Source: Pseudonocardia alaniniphila
GTDB taxonomy: Bacteria; Actinomycetota; Actinomycetes; Mycobacteriales; Pseudonocardiaceae
Direction of reading: 5' to 3'
Length of the DNA: 64,000 bases
Assembly: GCF_022524485.1 (NCBI RefSeq)
Contig: NZ_JAKXMK010000001.1
Span: forward strand, 62,001 to 126,000
Within the stretch, counting starts at the first letter, position 1, and each line of letters opens with the position of its first letter. Below, piece by piece: positions 61,151-64,000 of the stretch. The position numbers and the translations under genes are program-made. Under the pieces are notes generated by a model. The model was given only the letters and a program-made list of their open reading frames with translations, was not told where the DNA came from and did no database searches.

Positions 61151-61357
61151 ATGGCGAAGAACCTGAGCTCCGCCGAGCTCGCCGCCGAGCACGTCGAGCT
61201 GCTGCCTGCCCGCACCCTCGTCACGACCTTGCTCACCCCGGCCCCGACGACCGGCACCGGCGTCGTCACCGCCCTCAGCGGCGGTGTCGACAGCGCTGCT
61301 CAGACGCCGTGCAATGACGTTCCGTGGTGGTCTCCGAAGCCGCCGGGCTGCAAGTGA
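61151..61357 (+). CDS. Putative ribosomally made precursor peptide (68 residues)
   Basis: ATG at 61151 with AGGAG at ideal distance. N-terminal part: SSAELAAEHVELLPARTLVT, leader-like amphipathic sequence. A Gly-Gly at 44-45 follows (TALSGGVDSAA), then a C-terminus rich in Cys, Trp and Pro: TPCNDVPWWSPKPPGCK, with Cys 54 and 67. No known domain. The stop overlaps an in-frame ATG of the PqqD/M50 gene (TGATG at 61355-61359), so translation is coupled. Small size, variable-looking Cys/Trp tail and a coupled PqqD-like/M50 protein are the usual marks of a RiPP precursor. No lanthionine synthetase, radical SAM, YcaO or lasso cyclase is in the window, so the modification is unknown. Confidence 0.6.
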   Translation: MAKNLSSAELAAEHVELLPARTLVTTLLTPAPTTGTGVVTALSGGVDSAAQTPCNDVPWWSPKPPGCK

Positions 61358-61398
61358 TGACGTCTCGGACGACGCTCGTACGTCCGAGGAGATCCCCG

Positions 61399-62697
61399 AT
61401 GAGCCCCGCCGACAGCGCACTCGTCGCTCGCACATCGACGGTCCCTCGACCGGCCGATGGCACCGAGTTGATCGGGCAGTACTCCGGCTCGGGCTTCACC
61501 GAACCCCGTTACCTGGCCTGCCGCGGCGACGGGCAGGTCGTGCAGCTCTCCGAGCGGGTGTTCCGGCTGGCCAGGCTGGTGGATGGGCGCCGCGATCTCG
61601 ACGAGCTGGCCGCGGCGCTCGGCGCCGAGATCGACCGGACGGTCACCGCGGCGCAGGTGGCGTTCCTGCTCGACAACAGGCTCCGCCCGGCCGGTCTCGT
61701 CGCCGCCGACGCCGGACCGTCGCTCCCTGCCTGCCCGGATCCGTTGCTGATGCTCACGCATCGGGCGCGGCTCGTGCCCGAACGCCTCGTGTGGGCGATC
61801 GCCGGGCTGCTCGGGCCCCTCTTCGCCTCCCCGGTCGTGGCCCTGATGCTCGCCGGGTTCGCCGCCGTCGACGTCCTCATCCTCGCCGGTGGTGGCTTCG
61901 GGCAGATCCTGCCCGCCGTCCGGGCCTTCAGCGACCAGCCTGCGCTGACCGTCCCGGTACTGGCGGTGATCCTCGCCGTGGCGGCCCTCCACGAGTGCGG
62001 CCACGCCGCCGCCTGCCGCTACGGCGGTGCCCGGCCCGGGGCGATGGGCATCGGGCTGTACCTGGTCTGGCCGGTGTTCTTCAGCACGGTCACCGACGCC
62101 TACCGCCTCTGCCGAGCGGCTCGGCTGCGCGTCGACCTGGGCGGGGTGTACCTCAACGCGGTCGCCATGACCGTGATCGGTCTGGCGTACCTGACCACCG
62201 GCTCACCATGGCTGCTGGTCGTGCTGGTGGCCCTGCACGTCGAGACGATGTGGCAGTTCCTGCCCTCGGTGCGACTCGACGGCTACTACATCCTCGCCGA
62301 CCTCGTCGGCGTGCCGGATCTGTTCGCCCGCCTCGGCCCGATCCTCCGCAGCGCGCTGCCCGGACGCGGCAACCACCCACGGGTCGCCGAGCTGACACCG
62401 CTGACCCGCCGCATCGTCGCCTGCTGGGCGGCGCTGACCACGGCGTTCCTGGGCTGCTGGAGCGTCATGTTCGTCGTGCTGGCGCCGCAGGTCCTGCCCG
62501 TCGTGTGGGCAGCACTGGTCGGGCACCTCGGGGCGACTGCCACCGCGGTCCGGGCCGCGGATGTCGCCGCCGCCGCATTCGGCGCCACCCAGCTCGTGCT
62601 GCTCGTCCTGCCCTACGCCGGCCTCGCTTTGATCGCCGTCACCCTCGGACGCCGGCTCTGGAACGCCGGCTTCCCCAACGGATGGCGGCGCCCGTAA
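61399..62697 (+). CDS. PqqD-like/peptide zinc metalloprotease membrane protein (M50)
   Basis: 432 residues. Residues 15-105 resemble a PqqD/RRE-like peptide-binding domain (YLACRGDGQVVQLSERVFRL). Then a membrane protease of the site-2/YydH type: AALHECGHAAACRYGGARPG with HExxH at 198-202, GLYLVWPVFFSTVTDAYRLC, and the third metal ligand in RLDGYYILADL (Asp near 294). Seven to eight helices. Probably cleaves or processes the 68-residue peptide encoded just upstream. ATG 61399 has GAGGAG upstream; ATG 61357, overlapping the peptide stop, is the alternative. Convergent with the HD gene, 3 nt apart. Confidence 0.85.
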   Translation: MSPADSALVARTSTVPRPADGTELIGQYSGSGFTEPRYLACRGDGQVVQLSERVFRLARLVDGRRDLDELAAALGAEIDRTVTAAQVAFLLDNRLRPAGLVAADAGPSLPACPDPLLMLTHRARLVPERLVWAIAGLLGPLFASPVVALMLAGFAAVDVLILAGGGFGQILPAVRAFSDQPALTVPVLAVILAVAALHECGHAAACRYGGARPGAMGIGLYLVWPVFFSTVTDAYRLCRAARLRVDLGGVYLNAVAMTVIGLAYLTTGSPWLLVVLVALHVETMWQFLPSVRLDGYYILADLVGVPDLFARLGPILRSALPGRGNHPRVAELTPLTRRIVACWAALTTAFLGCWSVMFVVLAPQVLPVVWAALVGHLGATATAVRAADVAAAAFGATQLVLLVLPYAGLALIAVTLGRRLWNAGFPNGWRRP

Positions 62698-62700
62698 CCC

Positions 62701-63339
62701 TCACTCGGGCCAATCGGAACCCATGATGATGTCGACGAAGTCCTCACGGACGAAGCCAGGCACGAAATGTGCGAGCACATCGTCGTTCATGGTGCCGAAC
62801 GTGCTGGCGGGGCGGTCCTTCATGCCGTCGGTGAAGGCGCGCAGGATTTCGCGTTTGAAGTTCGGCCGAGGATGCGCCTTGACCACCTCGGCGATGTTCT
62901 CAGGACTGATCTCGTCGAGGTCCCAGCCCAGGACGTCGGTCTCCACCCCTGCGCTGACGAGCGAGGTCTCGGGTTCGAGATGGTTCGGGACGCCGGGCGT
63001 GGTGTGGAGGGCGATACCCAGCCAGACGGCGCGGGCATCGGCCGGGCTGTGCCCGTGGTCGAGTAGGAAATCCCTGGCCAGGTCGGCGCCGTCCACCTCG
63101 AAGCGCTGGTCGGTGCTCCGATAGCGCTCGGTCAGCCCGAGGTCGTGGAACATCGCACCGACGTAGAGCAACTCGGGGTCCACCTCGAGCTTGCGATGCC
63201 GGCCCTTCAGGCTGCCGAACAGGTACACGCGCCGGGAGTGGTCGAACAGCAGCGCTGAGCTCGCCTCGCGAACCATGTCGGTGGCCGCCCGGACCAGCGC
63301 CGTATCCGGGATGGTGACGTCCGCGATCGTTTCGTTCAT
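62701..63339 (-). CDS. HD-domain phosphohydrolase-like protein
   Basis: 212 residues. Metal ligands are visible as LLFDHSRRVYLFG (His), GAMFHDLGLT (His-Asp) and WLGIALHTT (His), the pattern of HD-domain proteins of the cyanamide hydratase-like branch. C-terminal FKREILRAFTDGMKDRPAST is helical. Substrate unknown. ATG at 63339; just downstream of the catalase gene in the same direction (gap 34 bp), so possibly one transcript. Confidence 0.85.
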   Translation of the reverse strand: MNETIADVTIPDTALVRAATDMVREASSALLFDHSRRVYLFGSLKGRHRKLEVDPELLYVGAMFHDLGLTERYRSTDQRFEVDGADLARDFLLDHGHSPADARAVWLGIALHTTPGVPNHLEPETSLVSAGVETDVLGWDLDEISPENIAEVVKAHPRPNFKREILRAFTDGMKDRPASTFGTMNDDVLAHFVPGFVREDFVDIIMGSDWPE

Positions 63340-63373
63340 CGAGTGGCCTTTCGTCGTCTCCTCAGACTCTGCA

Positions 63374-64000
63374 TCAGTCGAGGGCCGCGATGGCCTCGGC
63401 GACGCCGGTGCCGTAGTCGGGGTCGGCTTTGGTGCAGTGGTCGATCCAGCGTTGTTTGATCTGGGTGGGGACGCCGATCATGGCGCGTGCGGTGTTTTCG
63501 TACAGTGCTTGCTGCTGCTGTGGGTTCATCGTGCGGAAGAGGTTGCCGGGCTGGGTGTAGTAGTCGTCGTCGTCTTGTCGGAAGTCCCAGTGGTCGGCCA
63601 CCGAGCCGACGGGCTCCGGTGGGTTGCGGTAGCCCGGTTGTTCCTGCCAGGTCCCGTAGCTGTTGGGTTCGTAGCTCAGGGTGCTGCCGTAGTTCCCGTC
63701 GACCCGCATGGGGCCGTCGCGGTGGTAGCTGTGCACGGGCACTCGCGGAGCGTTGACCGGGATCTGGTGGTGGTTGACGCCGAGCCGGTAGCGCTGGGTG
63801 TCGCCGTAGGAGAAAAGCCGTCCCTGCAGCATCTTGTCGGGTGAGAAGCTGATTCCGGGGACGACGGCGGCAGGGTTGAACGCGGCCTGCTCGACGTCGG
63901 CGAAGTAGTTCTCCGAGTTGCGGTTGAGCTCCCATTCGCCGACCTCGATCAGCGGATAGTCGCCCTTCGGCCAGATCTTCGTGAGGTCGAAGGGATGGTA
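63374..64000 (-). CDS. katA: Monofunctional heme catalase, C-terminal half (cut by window edge)
   Basis: The last 208 residues of a clade-3-type catalase: [40 protein letters not shown], and the heme-ligand region [20 protein letters not shown] with the proximal Tyr. Short C-terminus without a flavodoxin-like domain, so a small-subunit enzyme. The N-terminus with the active-site His lies beyond 64000. Converts hydrogen peroxide to water and oxygen. Confidence 0.93.
   Translation of the reverse strand, partial: YHPFDLTKIWPKGDYPLIEVGEWELNRNSENYFADVEQAAFNPAAVVPGISFSPDKMLQGRLFSYGDTQRYRLGVNHHQIPVNAPRVPVHSYHRDGPMRVDGNYGSTLSYEPNSYGTWQEQPGYRNPPEPVGSVADHWDFRQDDDDYYTQPGNLFRTMNPQQQQALYENTARAMIGVPTQIKQRWIDHCTKADPDYGTGVAEAIAALD

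Noticed and set aside
61151..61357. Lanthipeptide, lasso or daptide precursor
   Set aside because: No lanthionine synthetase, asparagine-synthetase-like cyclase, or aminotransferase/dehydrogenase set is within the window, and the C-terminal sequence does not match those cores.
55236..62697. Reading the MftD-like/SDR pair and the peptide/M50 pair as one mycofactocin cluster
   Set aside because: The 68-residue peptide lacks the C-terminal Val-Tyr core of MftA and no radical SAM MftC is present; the kinase operon lies between them on the opposite strand to the peptide.
1..64000. CRISPR arrays, rRNA or tRNA genes
   Set aside because: No regularly spaced direct repeats, no rRNA-like stretches and no cloverleaf with a conserved T-arm sequence were seen on either strand by eye; a covariance-model scan would be needed for certainty.

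Overview
The window is high-GC DNA (about 70% by eye) with many GTG starts, strong GGAGG-type ribosome sites and dense short operons. Together with an AfsR/SARP-type regulator, mycofactocin-associated oxidoreductases, a cobalt nitrile hydratase and a rhodococcal-order terephthalate cluster, this points to an actinomycete. Pseudonocardiaceae is the best guess; no rRNA or tRNA is present to confirm it. It looks like an accessory, catabolism-rich stretch of chromosome, with ProRS and catalase as the most conventional genes.

Left part (1-16 kb): a sulfur-handling locus (persulfide dioxygenase-rhodanese fusion, MFS transporter, divergent ArsR-rhodanese regulator and a 30-codon small frame); an EEP-fold hydrolase; a PucR-type regulator divergent from an esterase; a heterodimeric ABC transporter pair; a short archaeal/eukaryotic-type ProRS; an IS3 orfA relic fused to a 5'-truncated CGNR zinc-finger gene; and a catabolic group (LLM flavin oxidoreductase, metallo-beta-lactamase-fold hydrolase, frameshifted FAH-family gene).

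Middle (15-42 kb): an unusual carrier-protein/Pls-terminal-domain protein without an adenylation domain, coupled to a membrane acyltransferase-like protein; 1.3 kb of gene relics; a di-iron MBL-fold protein; an HTHP heme protein; a cobalt-type nitrile hydratase with a truncated accessory gene; an NmrA/HxlR pair; a flavohemoglobin with its probable NO-responsive regulator; transporters; a 1083-residue SARP-like regulator; a macrolide-type glycosyltransferase with an IclR regulator; a keto-acid decarboxylase; and a MarR/P450/FAD-monooxygenase group with striking operator palindromes.

Right part (42-64 kb): a terephthalate gene set in the order IclR | A2-A3-B-A1-transporter, whose dehydrogenase carries a one-base frameshift; a CBS protein; an ECF sigma factor with a membrane anti-sigma partner; a MarR/DHA2 efflux pair; a mycofactocin-coupled SDR with an MftD-like enzyme; a sensor kinase paired with a kinase-like protein lacking the phosphoacceptor His; and, divergent from these, a 68-residue putative precursor peptide followed by a PqqD-like/M50 membrane protease. 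That last pair is the best candidate for an undescribed system (a minimal RiPP). The window ends in a catalase gene that runs off the edge.

Three genes look broken by small lesions (FAH near 14361, tphB near 47335, nitrile hydratase accessory at 21117-21275) and three are truncated (CGNR, an acyltransferase paralogue at 34869, an SDR relic at 19561). The single-base cases could be assembly indels rather than decay.
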